Shown here: one piece after another, positions 34,369 through 44,760 of the stretch | Numbering within the stretch: position 1 is the stretch's first letter | Layout of the letters: every line of letters begins with the position of its first letter | DNA from: Robiginitomaculum sp. | Lineage (GTDB): Bacteria; Pseudomonadota; Alphaproteobacteria; Caulobacterales; Maricaulaceae | Direction: 5' to 3' | NCBI GenBank assembly: GCA_021776515.1 | Contig: JAJFFS010000003.1 | Location: forward strand, 1 to 64,000 | Length of the DNA stretch: 64,000 bases | Program-made: the position numbers and the translations under genes | Notes under the pieces: generated by a model | Told to the model about the DNA's origin: nothing | The model's database searches: none | The model's input: only the letters and a program-made list of their open reading frames with translations

Positions 34369-35919
34369 TCAATCAACTTCATCATTATCCAGCATTTTGG
34401 CGGCGCTGACAAAATCGACCTTGCCAGAACCCAGCACTGGAATAGTTGTGGCGTGGACAACCTTTCGAGGCACCGCTAGTTCAGGGACACCGTGTGATTG
34501 CGCCCATGATAATATCTCTGATCGATTGGCATCAGCATGATCAGAAATCAGGATAATCTGTTCCCCTTTTTTGGGGTCCGGTTTGGTAATAGCGACATGT
34601 TGATTTTCCGGCCATATCGCCGTTGCACAGTTTTCCACAACGGCCAGTGACACCATTTCGCCAGCTATTTTCGCAAAGCGTTTTGCCCGGCCTCGAATAG
34701 CAACATAGCCCTCGTCATCAATTTCAACAATGTCGCCAGTATCATGCCAACCATCGGGCAGGGGGGTGATCTCACCCAGCTTTTCCGAGGTTAAATAGCC
34801 TTGCATGACATTTGGGCCGCGCACAAACAACCGCCCCCCCTTGTCTATGCCAGGAACCGGGTCCAGCCGTGCTTCCATACCTGGCATTATTTTGCCAACG
34901 GTGCCAGGGCGGTTATCTTCAGGCGTGTTAACGGCAATGACCGGGGCAGCCTCGGTCACACCATATCCTTCAAGTACTTGTAATCCATATTTCTTTTTTA
35001 CAGCTGCACGGGTTTCATCTCGGACACGCTCTGCACCGCATACGGAAAAACGTAGCCCATCCAGATCACCTTGATTACCTGCACGGGCATAGCGGCTGAG
35101 GAATGTATCGGTGGCAAAAAGCACCGTAGCCCCGGTAGTTCGGATGCGCTCTGGTATGATTTTCACATGTAAAGGAGAGGGATAAAGCGCCGCTTTCATA
35201 CCGCTGAACAAAGGCAGTAACACACCCCCGGTGAGGCCAAAACAGTGAAAGGTCGGCAAGGGGTTAAACACCACATCGGTTGTACGTAAATTTACATGGG
35301 CACGTATCTGTTCGACATTGGCAACTACGTTGCTGTGGCTAAGAACCGCACCTTTGGGGTCGCCTTCTGTGCCTGAGGTGAAAAGAATAACCCCCGGTGC
35401 ATCTGGTGAGGGATAGGCTCGAAATAAAAACGGAAATATCGGCCCCAGAGCACCGGCAACTTTATCTATTGTGCCGATCTCTTCGCGTATATCCTCAAGG
35501 TAGAGAATGTTGACTTTGCTTTTAAGGGTTTTTTCAAGTTTCTCTAACTTTGCCAGAGAGATAAAGCGGTGCGCAGTGATGATGGTCCTAACTTCTGCCA
35601 GAGCAAAAGCCGCATTCAGGTTTCGTGGGCCAGCCGTGAAATTAAGCATGGCCGGAATACGCCCATAAGCCAGCAACGCAAAAAAGGCGATAACCGAACC
35701 AGCGCCCGTGGGCAGTAAAATGCCGACATTTTCACCGGCTTTGGCATAGCGGCGCAGGACACTGCCCAGGGCAAACGCGGCGCGAATAATCTCGGTATAG
35801 GTTAGCGCCCGGTCATCAGCATCGACGATGGCCACAGTGTTACCACCGAACTGAAACCTGGCCTTCAGAAGGGCCGCAAAAATTGATTTACGCGCTTTAT
35901 GTGGACGATACTTTGACAT
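34369..35919 (-). CDS. AMP-forming acyl-CoA/acyl-ACP synthetase (Aas C-terminal-like)
   Basis: This 516-aa adenylate-forming enzyme has the P-loop LFTSGTEGDPKGAVLSHSN, the GYGVTEAAPV motif and the hinge DTGDIVEIDDEGYVAIRGR. The catalytic Lys lies in LGSGKVDFVSA near the C-terminus. It resembles the synthetase half of Aas (2-acylglycerophosphoethanolamine acyltransferase/acyl-ACP synthetase) but lacks the acyltransferase domain. The ATG at 35919, with GGGG five bases upstream, is preferred to one 22 codons earlier. It heads the reverse cluster with the secreted protein and the reductase. Confidence 0.85.
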   Translation of the reverse strand: MSKYRPHKARKSIFAALLKARFQFGGNTVAIVDADDRALTYTEIIRAAFALGSVLRRYAKAGENVGILLPTGAGSVIAFFALLAYGRIPAMLNFTAGPRNLNAAFALAEVRTIITAHRFISLAKLEKLEKTLKSKVNILYLEDIREEIGTIDKVAGALGPIFPFLFRAYPSPDAPGVILFTSGTEGDPKGAVLSHSNVVANVEQIRAHVNLRTTDVVFNPLPTFHCFGLTGGVLLPLFSGMKAALYPSPLHVKIIPERIRTTGATVLFATDTFLSRYARAGNQGDLDGLRFSVCGAERVRDETRAAVKKKYGLQVLEGYGVTEAAPVIAVNTPEDNRPGTVGKIMPGMEARLDPVPGIDKGGRLFVRGPNVMQGYLTSEKLGEITPLPDGWHDTGDIVEIDDEGYVAIRGRAKRFAKIAGEMVSLAVVENCATAIWPENQHVAITKPDPKKGEQIILISDHADANRSEILSWAQSHGVPELAVPRKVVHATTIPVLGSGKVDFVSAAKMLDNDEVD

Positions 35920-36140
35920 GTTACCCCAATTTTTTACAGCCCAGACAAAGCTGGGTTTTCCCCGATGAAGAGGCAGACTATCCATTTGTAATGCTTTTGA
36001 AAAGCTAGTTCACGCATGATTGTTTCGCTGGATAAATGATCATCATCACAGGAATATGACGAAACGGTAACGTATATGGCGCTGGTTTTGCGCGAGCGAA
36101 CTTGCTAGTGCTTCTTTATCGGGTATTTGGAGGGTTTACC

Positions 36141-38534
36141 ATGCATCGTTTTATCGGCGCTATTGCACTGTTTTCACTGATTTCTTCATCTTTATATGCG
36201 GATCCAGTCCGTCAAACCAAAGGGTCATTTGAAGATAAATTCAGACAATTGGAAGATGAAGACTGGCCAACACCAAACGGTGTTCGTTCAGCAACCGGTG
36301 CGCCAGGGGTTGAGTACTGGCAACAGCAGGCCGATTATAAAATCAAAATTGAACTGAATGAGAAAAAACGTCGCCTGTCAGGCAGCTCTCACATAACTTA
36401 CACCAATAATTCACCTGAAAGTTTGTCATTTTTGTGGGTGCAACTGGACCAGAACAGGTTCCGCAAGGATTCTCTGGGTGAGCTTTCCGCGACAACCGGC
36501 TCCAGTGAAAAAATTTCATATTCCTCCGCCCGTCGCTCTATTGCGATGAAAGACTTCAAAGGCGGCTTTGATGTTTCAAGTGTTACAGACGGCAATGGCG
36601 CTTCGCTACCCTACACCGTAGTTGATACGATGATGCGCATTGACCTGCCAACACCGTTGGAACACGGGGGAACAACCGCACTGAATATTGGTTATGCCTA
36701 TAACATTATTGAACAAAAAGTTTTTGGTGGACGCGGCGGCTATGAATGCTTCACCAAAGAAGATGAAGACGGCAATTGCATTTTCGAGATCGCCCAATGG
36801 TATCCGCGTATTTCAGTGTTTTCCGACTATGAAGGCTGGCACAATAAAACCTTTTTGGGGCGCGGTGAATTTACGCTGGAGTTTGGTAGTTATGAAGTTG
36901 AAATAACGGTTCCCGCTGATCTGGTTGTAGCCTCAACCGGTACACTTCTTAACCCTGATGAGGTTCTTAGTGCGGCTCAGCAAGAGCGTCTGGCACAATC
37001 ACGCACTGCGGATGAGCCGGTTTTTATCGTCACACCCCGCGAAGCCGCTACGGCTGAAAAGGGCAAGGTTAAAGGCACCAAAACCTGGAAATTCCACGCT
37101 GATGACGTGCGTGATTTTGCCTGGGCTGCGTCACGAAAATTTATCTGGGATGCCATGGGTGTGCAACTTAACATGGAAGGCTCGCCAGACACCATTATGG
37201 CCATGTCCTTCTATCCCAAAGAGGCCGAGCCGCTCTGGTCAACATATTCTACCAAGTCAGTAGCTCATACGGTTGATGTCTATTCGCGGTTTTCCACGCC
37301 ATACCCCTGGCCAGCCGCCATTTCGGTCAACGGCCCGGTGGGCGGTATGGAATACCCCATGATCACCTTTAACGGGCCTCGCCCGGTGAAGGACGATAAT
37401 GGCAATCTGACCTACTCCCGGCGCACCAAATACGGCTTGATCGGGGTGATTATTCATGAAATCGGCCACGGGTTTTTCCCCATGACAGTGAACTCTGACG
37501 AACGTCAGTGGACCTGGATGGACGAGGGGCTGAATACCTTCACCCAGTATCTGGCACAAAACGAATGGGAGGAAGATTACCCTTCACGGCGCGGCGAGCC
37601 CAAAGATATTACCGGTTATATGAAGTCGCAAAACCAGGTTCCGATTATGACCAATTCAGAATCGATCCTGCAATTTGGCAACAACGCCTATGGCAAGCCG
37701 GCAACGGCGCTGAATATTCTGCGGGAGACTATTCTGGGCCGTGAGTTGTTTGACGAAGCGTTCATTACTTACTCAAATCGCTGGCGTTTTAAACGCCCGA
37801 CACCGTATGATTTTTTTCGCACTATGGAAGAAGTGTCCGGGGTTGATCTGGACTGGTTCTGGCGCGGTTGGTTCTATTCCACTGACCATGTTGATATTTC
37901 TCTGGATAAGGTGGTCAAGGGCACCATCAACACCACAGACCCGGATATTGAATCCGACTATCTGATTGCTGAAGACAAGACAGAGCCCGCATCGCTGTCG
38001 ATCGAACGCAATGAAAAGCTCAAAAAATGGTCTGATGACGATCCGTCTATCCTGGATTTTTATAATGAAAACGGCAAGCGCGCAGTCTCTGAAGGGGCGC
38101 GTAAAAAGTACAAAAAAAGCTTTGCAAAGCTGGAGCCATGGGAACAGGACGTTCTGACGACCAAGGAAAATTTCTACTTCCTGACGTTCTCCAACAAAGG
38201 CGGGTTGGTTATGCCAATCCTACTTGAGCTGTCATATAAGGACGGCAGCAAGCAATCCTTACGTTTGCCGGCAGAGGTTTGGAAAAGTAATCCCAATACG
38301 GTCACGACACGGGTTATGTCCAAAAAGGAGCTGGTTTCGGTTACCGTTGATCCCCGGTGGGAAACCGCCGATGTGGATATGGAAAACAACACCTATCCGC
38401 GTCGCATTATTCCGTCGCGCCTCGAAGCGTTCAAACGTAAAAGAACAAAGAACATGATGCAGAAATTTGATCTGGCTGTTGATCGGGACAACATGACCCC
38501 GCACAAGGCCAAGAAAGGCAAAAAGGACGAATGA
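36141..38534 (+). CDS. M1 family metallopeptidase (aminopeptidase N-like)
   Basis: This 797-aa secreted gluzincin has a signal peptide (MHRFIGAIALFSLISSSLYA) and the zinc site HEIGHGF at 439-445, with the third ligand E462 in WMDEGLNTF, spaced exactly as HExxH-18-E. GGMEYPMI stands in for the exopeptidase motif GxMEN. GGAGG eight to nine bases before this ATG decides the start over one 13 codons upstream. The last 190 residues are charged (the end is [14 protein letters not shown]). The next gene overlaps its stop by four bases. Confidence 0.93.
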   Translation: MHRFIGAIALFSLISSSLYADPVRQTKGSFEDKFRQLEDEDWPTPNGVRSATGAPGVEYWQQQADYKIKIELNEKKRRLSGSSHITYTNNSPESLSFLWVQLDQNRFRKDSLGELSATTGSSEKISYSSARRSIAMKDFKGGFDVSSVTDGNGASLPYTVVDTMMRIDLPTPLEHGGTTALNIGYAYNIIEQKVFGGRGGYECFTKEDEDGNCIFEIAQWYPRISVFSDYEGWHNKTFLGRGEFTLEFGSYEVEITVPADLVVASTGTLLNPDEVLSAAQQERLAQSRTADEPVFIVTPREAATAEKGKVKGTKTWKFHADDVRDFAWAASRKFIWDAMGVQLNMEGSPDTIMAMSFYPKEAEPLWSTYSTKSVAHTVDVYSRFSTPYPWPAAISVNGPVGGMEYPMITFNGPRPVKDDNGNLTYSRRTKYGLIGVIIHEIGHGFFPMTVNSDERQWTWMDEGLNTFTQYLAQNEWEEDYPSRRGEPKDITGYMKSQNQVPIMTNSESILQFGNNAYGKPATALNILRETILGRELFDEAFITYSNRWRFKRPTPYDFFRTMEEVSGVDLDWFWRGWFYSTDHVDISLDKVVKGTINTTDPDIESDYLIAEDKTEPASLSIERNEKLKKWSDDDPSILDFYNENGKRAVSEGARKKYKKSFAKLEPWEQDVLTTKENFYFLTFSNKGGLVMPILLELSYKDGSKQSLRLPAEVWKSNPNTVTTRVMSKKELVSVTVDPRWETADVDMENNTYPRRIIPSRLEAFKRKRTKNMMQKFDLAVDRDNMTPHKAKKGKKDE

Positions 38535-39067
38535 GGCTGAAATATTCTGGCAAGCCGGGGAATTATCTCCGGCTTGTCTGCCTTGCTCTTAGTTTTTTTA
38601 TCGGAATATCGGCGCCCGCTTTGGCGCATCGTGCCCATGCAGGCCTAACAGAAATCGCGTGGAATACGTCTACCAGGGAAATTGAAATTACCCACCGCCT
38701 TTATGCCCATGATTTGGAACCGCGCTTGTTTCATTCTGTGCAGGGGGGATGGGAGGAAACACCGGAAGGCGTTGCCAAAATTGGTAAATATGTTCGGGCG
38801 CATTTTTCCATGGCAAATGGTACAGAGGCAATGCCGCTCACCTATGTGGGGACAGAGCCTGATGGTGAATTTATTTATGTCTATTTCACCACCAATCTTC
38901 CCGAAGCCATGACTGAACTCAATGTACATAATGCCATGCTGGTCAACGCATTTGATGATCAGGTCAATCTGGTCAATCTGACATTGGGCGGGCAAACTCA
39001 AAGCCAGTATTTTCGTTTTGGCGATAAGGCTAAGCCTTTTGTCTGGGGATTGATTAAAGAAGACTGA
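38531..39067 (+). CDS. DUF6702-like secreted protein
   Basis: This 178-aa protein has a long n-region and signal peptide ending ALA, then [13 protein letters not shown] and [17 protein letters not shown]. The His-rich start and the overall pattern match small periplasmic proteins (DUF6702) that are encoded next to M1 peptidases. Overlap with the peptidase gene (ATGA) suggests translational coupling and a shared function, perhaps as a partner or inhibitor. Its biochemical role is unknown. Confidence 0.7.
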   Translation: MRLKYSGKPGNYLRLVCLALSFFIGISAPALAHRAHAGLTEIAWNTSTREIEITHRLYAHDLEPRLFHSVQGGWEETPEGVAKIGKYVRAHFSMANGTEAMPLTYVGTEPDGEFIYVYFTTNLPEAMTELNVHNAMLVNAFDDQVNLVNLTLGGQTQSQYFRFGDKAKPFVWGLIKED

Positions 39068-39113
39068 TAGTGCGCCCTTGCGCATGAACGCAGAAGCAGC
39101 CATTTTGCTGATC

Positions 39114-40085
39114 ATGGCGACTCTGATTGATAATTCTAAAACCCCTGCGCACCGGCACCCGGAAAAGCGCAACCGCCCGGATACACCCCTGCAACGCAAG
39201 CCAGAATGGATCAGGGTCAAGGCACCTGTTGGCAAGGGGTATCTGGAAACCCGCAAGATCGTTAAGGAAAAAGGTCTTTTTACCGTTTGCGAAGAGGCGG
39301 CCTGCCCGAATATGGGGGAGTGTTGGGACAAAAAACACGCCACCTTGATGATCATGGGGGATACCTGCACCCGTGCCTGCGCATTTTGTAATGTACGGAC
39401 CGGGCGGCCAGCCCCTCTGGATATAGATGAACCAGAAAATGCGGCCCAAGCCGTGGTGGAAATGGGCCTGAACCATGTTGTCATTACTTCGGTGGACCGC
39501 GATGATCTGGAGGATGGCGGCGCAGAGCATTTTGCGAAAACCGTATCTGCAATCAGGGCGGCGGCACCAGAAACAAGTATTGAAATACTGACGCCGGATT
39601 TTCTGCGCAAAGGCAAATCATCTGAAATTGTTATTGATGCGCGCCCAGACGTGTTTAACCACAATCTGGAGACCGTGCCGCGCCTGTATCTCTCTATCCG
39701 TCCGGGCGCCCGGTATTTCCATTCCTTGCGCCTGTTGCAAAGCGTCAAGGAGCGTGACCCCACACAATTTACCAAGTCGGGCCTGATGGTAGGTTTGGGT
39801 GAAACCCGCGAAGAAGTTATGCAGGTGATGGACGATATGCGTTCAGCGAATGTAGATTTCCTGACCATTGGTCAATATTTGCAACCTACACGTAAACACG
39901 CTCCCGTGGATCGTTTTGTTACGCCTGATGAGTTCAAAAATTACGAAACTTTGGCTCGCGCCAAGGGTTTTTTAATGGTTTCATCCTCGCCTCTGACACG
40001 GTCAAGTCACCATGCTGGCGAAGATTTTGCGCAATTACAGGCGGCACGGGCTGCACAAGAAAATAAAACTGCTGGAGTGTTATAA
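39114..40085 (+). CDS. lipA: Lipoyl synthase
   Basis: This 323-aa radical SAM enzyme inserts sulphur into octanoyl groups on E2 and H proteins. The auxiliary cluster is bound by [12 protein letters not shown] and the radical SAM cluster by CTRACAFC (CxxxCxxC). The C-terminal Ser ligand sits in [13 protein letters not shown]. No strong ribosome site marks the start; I chose the ATG giving MATLIDNS, though the frame is open for 12 more codons. It is followed after two bases by a COQ10-like gene. Confidence 0.97.
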   Translation: MATLIDNSKTPAHRHPEKRNRPDTPLQRKPEWIRVKAPVGKGYLETRKIVKEKGLFTVCEEAACPNMGECWDKKHATLMIMGDTCTRACAFCNVRTGRPAPLDIDEPENAAQAVVEMGLNHVVITSVDRDDLEDGGAEHFAKTVSAIRAAAPETSIEILTPDFLRKGKSSEIVIDARPDVFNHNLETVPRLYLSIRPGARYFHSLRLLQSVKERDPTQFTKSGLMVGLGETREEVMQVMDDMRSANVDFLTIGQYLQPTRKHAPVDRFVTPDEFKNYETLARAKGFLMVSSSPLTRSSHHAGEDFAQLQAARAAQENKTAGVL

Positions 40086-40087
40086 CA

Positions 40088-40594
40088 TTGACCCGCCATC
40101 ATATCTGGAAACACGTTTCATTTAGTCCCGATGATGTATTTACTCTGGCATCTGATGTTGAGGATTACCCAAATTTTATTAGTTTCATAAGTGCTGTACG
40201 CATTAAATCTGATGAAACTGATGAGGCTTTGCGCACGCTTTTGGCAGAAGTACGCATTCGCTATAAATTTGTCCGCGAGCGCTTTGCTACCAATGTTGTT
40301 TTAGATGCTGATGCCTATACGGTTGATGTAAAGCTGGCACGTGGGCCGTTTAACAAGCTGAGTAATTTCTGGACTGTTCACCCGCTTGATGATGGCTCAT
40401 CCCTTGTTGAGTTCAAGATAGAGTATGAACTGGCCATTCCCTTTCTTGGGCAATTACTCAGTGCCAGTGAAGACAGGGCTGCGGTTTCAATTATAAACGC
40501 GTTTGAACGTCGGGCGGCGGAACGCTTTGAGAGAACCGGTGGTCCACAAGAGGCCATGAACGCCCAGATCGCCTCAATTAAAAGCCTGATTTAG
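40088..40594 (+). CDS. COQ10/RatA family START-domain protein
   Basis: This 168-aa protein begins with a TTG codon (TRHHIWKHVSFSPDDVF) and has the SRPBCC/START fold of coenzyme Q-binding COQ10 proteins, with DVEDYPNFISFISAVRI and the C-terminal helix VSIINAFERRAAERFE. Family members bind ubiquinone or similar lipids and support respiration. Its pairing with lipA is common in alphaproteobacteria. Its 3' end overlaps the convergent cinA gene by 21 bases. Confidence 0.9.
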   Translation: MTRHHIWKHVSFSPDDVFTLASDVEDYPNFISFISAVRIKSDETDEALRTLLAEVRIRYKFVRERFATNVVLDADAYTVDVKLARGPFNKLSNFWTVHPLDDGSSLVEFKIEYELAIPFLGQLLSASEDRAAVSIINAFERRAAERFERTGGPQEAMNAQIASIKSLI

Positions 40595-41065
40595 CATTTC
40601 CAGAGCAACACGAACGCTATCCATACGCACGATTGCCCGACCTGTATCGCCAAACTGATGTGTCTGTGTGCGCGTCTTGGCGCCAATACGGGCGCAGGCA
40701 AAGCAAACTGTACCAATGGGCTTGCCGGGCAACCCGCCGCCGGGGCCAGCAATGCCGGTGAGCGCCACAGAGACATCAGCGGCAGAATGCGCCAGCGCCC
40801 CTTCTGCCATTAATGATGCCACCGTTTCACTAACCGCGCCGTGTTCAACCAATATACTTTGCGGCACCCCCAGCAAAGAGGACTTCGCCTTGTAGGAATA
40901 AGTGGAAAATCCACAATCAAATACATCTGAAGACCCGGCCACAGCCGTCAGGGCGGCGCTGACCAGGCCACCGGTGCAGCTTTCTGCGGTGGTAATCATA
41001 ACGTGGTTATCACGGGCATGCTGCAATGCCGTTTCGGCAAGTTTCAAAACATCATCAGAAAACAT
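40574..41065 (-). CDS. CinA C-terminal domain protein (nicotinamide-nucleotide amidohydrolase)
   Basis: This 163-aa protein consists only of the CinA C-terminal domain, which in PncC deamidates NMN in pyridine nucleotide recycling. Diagnostic segments are TTAESCTGGLVSAALTAVAG and GIAGPGGGLPGKPIGTVCFA. The N-terminal molybdopterin-like domain of full CinA is absent, as in E. coli YgaD. It is separated from ispDF by about 90 bases. Confidence 0.93.
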   Translation of the reverse strand: MFSDDVLKLAETALQHARDNHVMITTAESCTGGLVSAALTAVAGSSDVFDCGFSTYSYKAKSSLLGVPQSILVEHGAVSETVASLMAEGALAHSAADVSVALTGIAGPGGGLPGKPIGTVCFACARIGAKTRTQTHQFGDTGRAIVRMDSVRVALEMLNQAFN

Positions 41066-41154
41066 TTTTACCTCATCATAACGGTCAACAAAAAGAACGT
41101 TAGCGCCGCCTTATGTCCTTGTCTTGGGAAAATATCATTCCATACAATATGCCA

Positions 41155-42312
41155 TCATGCAGGTAATTGCACCGTAGCATTGGCCATAACGGCGAGGCCT
41201 TCGCCGCGCCCGGTAAATCCCAGCCCTTCGGTTGTGGTGGCTTTGACACTCACCCGTAAGAGGTTCAGCCCCAACAGCTCGCCTAGGCGCGCACGCATAG
41301 CCTCGCGGTGGGGTTTGATCTTTGGGCGTTCGCAAATAATCGTTAGATCAACATGTATGATTTTGCCGCCGCGCTCTTCCAGCAACTCTTTTGCCTTTTT
41401 CAAAAACACACTGGAATCCACGTTTTTCCACTGCGGATCGCTGGGCGGAAAATGATCGCCAATATCGCCCGCGCCAATGGTGCCAAGCAAAGCATCGGTT
41501 AAGGCGTGCAACGCCGCATCCGCGTCAGAGTGCCCTTTTAAGGCCAAATCGCCCTTAATCGGAACGCCGCAGAGCATCATCTGATCGCCCGGGATAATCT
41601 GATGTACATCAAACCCGCTGGCGGTGATACAAACAGGGCTATTATTGGCGCCAAGCACGCGCTCTGCTCGCTCAATATCGCCGGGTCGGGTGATTTTGAA
41701 ATTATCCGGCTCACCCGCAATAATTGTGCACTCTATGCCTGAGGCACGGGCCACGGCCAGGTCATCGGCAAACGCTGCATTTGCGCCAAGGTTCTCGTAG
41801 GCATCGAACAAGGGCTGGAAAGCAAAACCTTGCGGTGTTTGTACCTGCACCAGCCCGGTGCGCTTAACATCATCACCGGCTATCTCATCACCTTCCAGAC
41901 GCTTGAGTGCATCCGCGGGTGCCAGCCCCGGTGCCGATCCACAAACACTGGTGGTGGCATCAATCAAGCGGCTAATCAGCGCAGGGCTGACAAGCGGACG
42001 AGCGGCATCGTGAATGAGAACAATATCGGGCGCTTCATTGCCCAAAGCCTTCAAACCTTCGTGCACAGAAGCTGTTCTGCTGGCACCGCCAAAGACGGTG
42101 CGCACGTTCAGCTCTTCACTGGCTATGGCAAAGAGAGGCGCATCTTCGGCGGCAATGACGGCAATAACGGTATTGATTTGCGGGTGTTCTAAAAAAGTCA
42201 ATAAAGATCGACGAAACACGGGTGTTCCACCAATGCTTTGATATTGCTTTGGAATTTCGCCGCCATGGCGTGTTCCTCGGCCCGCACCAACGACCAGAAC
42301 TGCACAATTCAT
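41155..42312 (-). CDS. ispDF: Bifunctional MEP cytidylyltransferase / MECDP synthase
   Basis: This 385-aa fusion carries two MEP pathway steps. The IspD half (about 1-225) shows VVGAGRGTRHGGEIPKQYQ and LIHDAARPLVSPALI. The IspF half (about 228-385) shows the zinc ligands in GFDVHQIIPGD and ALKGHSDADAALHALTDAL, with GDIGDHFPPSDPQW. The fusion is characteristic of alphaproteobacteria and epsilonproteobacteria. It is divergent from dusB. Confidence 0.97.
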   Translation of the reverse strand: MNCAVLVVGAGRGTRHGGEIPKQYQSIGGTPVFRRSLLTFLEHPQINTVIAVIAAEDAPLFAIASEELNVRTVFGGASRTASVHEGLKALGNEAPDIVLIHDAARPLVSPALISRLIDATTSVCGSAPGLAPADALKRLEGDEIAGDDVKRTGLVQVQTPQGFAFQPLFDAYENLGANAAFADDLAVARASGIECTIIAGEPDNFKITRPGDIERAERVLGANNSPVCITASGFDVHQIIPGDQMMLCGVPIKGDLALKGHSDADAALHALTDALLGTIGAGDIGDHFPPSDPQWKNVDSSVFLKKAKELLEERGGKIIHVDLTIICERPKIKPHREAMRARLGELLGLNLLRVSVKATTTEGLGFTGRGEGLAVMANATVQLPA

Positions 42313-42387
42313 TCCTGCACTCCCTTTACAGGACTGACGTATTCCGTAATCAGTGCCTAAAATTTAGGCACAACGGCGCAATCCATT

Positions 42388-43392
42388 ATGGCTCTTATTA
42401 TTGACAATCTGCTTCTTGGCAATCGGGTAATACTGGCACCCATGTCTGGAATTACGGATTTACCGTTTCGGGCGCAGGTCAAAAGGCTGGGTGCCGGGCT
42501 GGTGATTAGCGAGATGACAGCCAGCCGAGAGCTGGTCAGTGGACGCAAGGATATGTTGCGTAAAATTGCCGCAAATGGCGAAACCGAACCTCTGGCCATC
42601 CAGATTGCCGGGCGAGAGGCGCACTGGATGGCCAAGGCGGCAAAATTGGCACAGGACGCCGGGGCAAGGTTGATTGATGTAAATATGGGGTGTCCATCGC
42701 GCCATGTGACCAGAGGGGCAACCGGATCGGCACTGATGCGCGATCTGGACCACGCCCTGACATTGATTGATGCCACTGTTGGTGCTGTTAGTGTGCCGGT
42801 TAGCGTCAAAATGCGTCTGGGTTGGGATGAGAGCAGCCTGAATGCGCCGGAACTGGCACGTCGCGCGCAAAATGCCGGGGCCGCCATGATTACTGTTCAC
42901 GGGCGTACGCGGTGCCAGTTCTACAAGGGAAAAGCAGATTGGGAGGCTGTACAACATGTTGTGCAGGCAGTGCAAATTCCCGTCATCGTCAATGGCGATA
43001 TTTGTTCTATCGAAGATGCCCGCACGGCACTAGGGCAATCGGGTGCAGCGGGCGTGATGATCGGGCGGGGGGCCTGTGGCCGCCCCTGGTTGCCGGGCCT
43101 CATTGGTGCTGTGCTGGAAGGTGAGCAAACGGTGCGTGAACCATCATTGGATGAGCATTTCACCCTTTTGGCTGAACAGTTTGAAGGCACATTGGCGCTC
43201 TATGGTGACAAGCTTGGGCTACGCATGTTTCGTAAACACCTTGCCTGGAGCATTGATGCGGCACCTCTGGTGATGGACAGAGTAGCGCGCCGTTCCTTAC
43301 GGGCCACTGCCTGCCGGATAACTGAACCTGAAAAACTGACCACACTGATTGCAGAACTTGGTCAAAACCGCATCTTTTCTGTGGCAGCATGA
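42388..43392 (+). CDS. dusB: tRNA-dihydrouridine synthase DusB (NifR3)
   Basis: This 334-aa FMN enzyme reduces uridine in the tRNA D loop. Signatures are [32 protein letters not shown] with the catalytic Cys, and [16 protein letters not shown]. In alphaproteobacteria it normally heads the dusB-ntrB-ntrC-ntrY-ntrX operon. Here the ntrC-like gene overlaps its stop by four bases, so ntrB is missing from the expected place. Confidence 0.96.
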   Translation: MALIIDNLLLGNRVILAPMSGITDLPFRAQVKRLGAGLVISEMTASRELVSGRKDMLRKIAANGETEPLAIQIAGREAHWMAKAAKLAQDAGARLIDVNMGCPSRHVTRGATGSALMRDLDHALTLIDATVGAVSVPVSVKMRLGWDESSLNAPELARRAQNAGAAMITVHGRTRCQFYKGKADWEAVQHVVQAVQIPVIVNGDICSIEDARTALGQSGAAGVMIGRGACGRPWLPGLIGAVLEGEQTVREPSLDEHFTLLAEQFEGTLALYGDKLGLRMFRKHLAWSIDAAPLVMDRVARRSLRATACRITEPEKLTTLIAELGQNRIFSVAA

Positions 43393-44729
43393 CCGTGGCG
43401 GGTGTGGCGAAACCCTCGCGTATATTATTAGCGCATAACGAACGTGTGGCGCGGGAAACCCTGGCAAGAGACCTGGCGGGGCAGGGGTATGAGGTGCGGG
43501 CGACAGCCAGCTTTGACACATTGTGGAAATGGGTGCGTGCTGGCGAGGGGGATCTGATCCTTATCGACGTGGATATTACCGACCCGGCGCGCAATGGTTT
43601 TGAACTTCTCCAACAAATTCGCAAAGCATACCCGTCATTACCGGCACTTGTACTGAGTGCTGAAAACACCGTGCTGACGTCCTTGCTCGCGGCGCGTTTT
43701 GATGCTTTTGATTTTTTCCCAAAACCGTTCAGTTTTGAGCAGCTTACGGCCTCGATGAAACGAGCCTTGCGCACACTGGAACCAGAAGAAATAAACCGTA
43801 AGGCGCAGGTTAACTTGCCGTTGGTTGGCCGTTCAGCGCCAATGCAGGCTGTTTATAGACAAATTGCGCAGGTCGCCCAGTCTAACCTTCCCTTACTGGT
43901 TACTGGTGAAACCGGCACAGGTAAAAGTCTGGTGGCCAGAGTTATTCATGATTATGGCAATAACCCTGGTGCCGGGTTCGCAGTCTTGCACTTTCCCTTG
44001 AGTGATGACCAGTTTGAGACGTGCATTACCAACGCCACAACGCAGGCAGGTGAGGGGACTTTGGTGCTGGATGAAATCAGTGCGGTAACCACCTCGCAGC
44101 ATGATCGATTAATCAGCCTGCTTTCTGTAATGACCACTCAGGAGTGTGCACCAAGATTAATAACGACAACGCGGACACCCTATAGTGAAGCCCGTGGTCT
44201 TAACGGCATTGATCACGAGTTGTTATATCGACTGAATACTCTGCATATCACGCTCCCGCCTTTACGGAACAGGTCGGACGATTGCCTGGAGCTGGCGCAA
44301 ACCTTTTTATCTGAATTGGGTAAGGGGCGCAAAAGCTTAAGCAAGCAGGCCTCGCAAGCACTACAAAGTCGTGGCTGGCCTGGCAATGTGCGTGAATTAC
44401 GCAATTTGATGCAACGTGCGCTGGTGATGGCACGTAGTGATGTTATTGAATATGAAGATATTTCCGATTTACCAGAAGAGACCGGGAAAAATGAAAACAG
44501 TCTGGATAAGGCTTTCGAGCAGGCTTTAATTGTATTCCTGAATGAACGGGACAGTGAAACAAAAAACAAAAACCTTCATGCACAGGCTTTAGCCGCCGTT
44601 GAGCGCCCACTGTTGAAGCAGGTGATGGCCATGACAAATGGTAATCAGCTCAAGGCAGCAAGGCAGCTTGGTATTAACCGTAATACTCTGCATACAAAGT
44701 TATTGCGCTATGGATTGCTCTCTCAATAA
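43389..44729 (+). CDS. ntrC: NtrC-like regulator, divergent receiver and no GAFTGA loop
   Basis: This 446-aa protein has NtrC order: receiver (about 10-125), AAA+ domain (140-365) and Fis-type helix-turn-helix at the end ([20 protein letters not shown]). The receiver keeps the phospho-acceptor D60, S90 and K112, but the Mg-binding acidic pair is replaced by H16-N17. The AAA+ domain has Walker A GETGTGKS (173-180) and Walker B LVLDEI (225-230). About 20 residues between them, including GAFTGA, are gone. That loop contacts sigma-54, so activation through sigma-54 is unlikely. An NtrC without GAFTGA that works with sigma-70 is known in Rhodobacter capsulatus. ntrB is absent. Confidence 0.85.
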   Translation: MTVAGVAKPSRILLAHNERVARETLARDLAGQGYEVRATASFDTLWKWVRAGEGDLILIDVDITDPARNGFELLQQIRKAYPSLPALVLSAENTVLTSLLAARFDAFDFFPKPFSFEQLTASMKRALRTLEPEEINRKAQVNLPLVGRSAPMQAVYRQIAQVAQSNLPLLVTGETGTGKSLVARVIHDYGNNPGAGFAVLHFPLSDDQFETCITNATTQAGEGTLVLDEISAVTTSQHDRLISLLSVMTTQECAPRLITTTRTPYSEARGLNGIDHELLYRLNTLHITLPPLRNRSDDCLELAQTFLSELGKGRKSLSKQASQALQSRGWPGNVRELRNLMQRALVMARSDVIEYEDISDLPEETGKNENSLDKAFEQALIVFLNERDSETKNKNLHAQALAAVERPLLKQVMAMTNGNQLKAARQLGINRNTLHTKLLRYGLLSQ

Positions 44730-44760
44730 CGCCAGGCACTGTTGATCTAGGGCAACAGGT

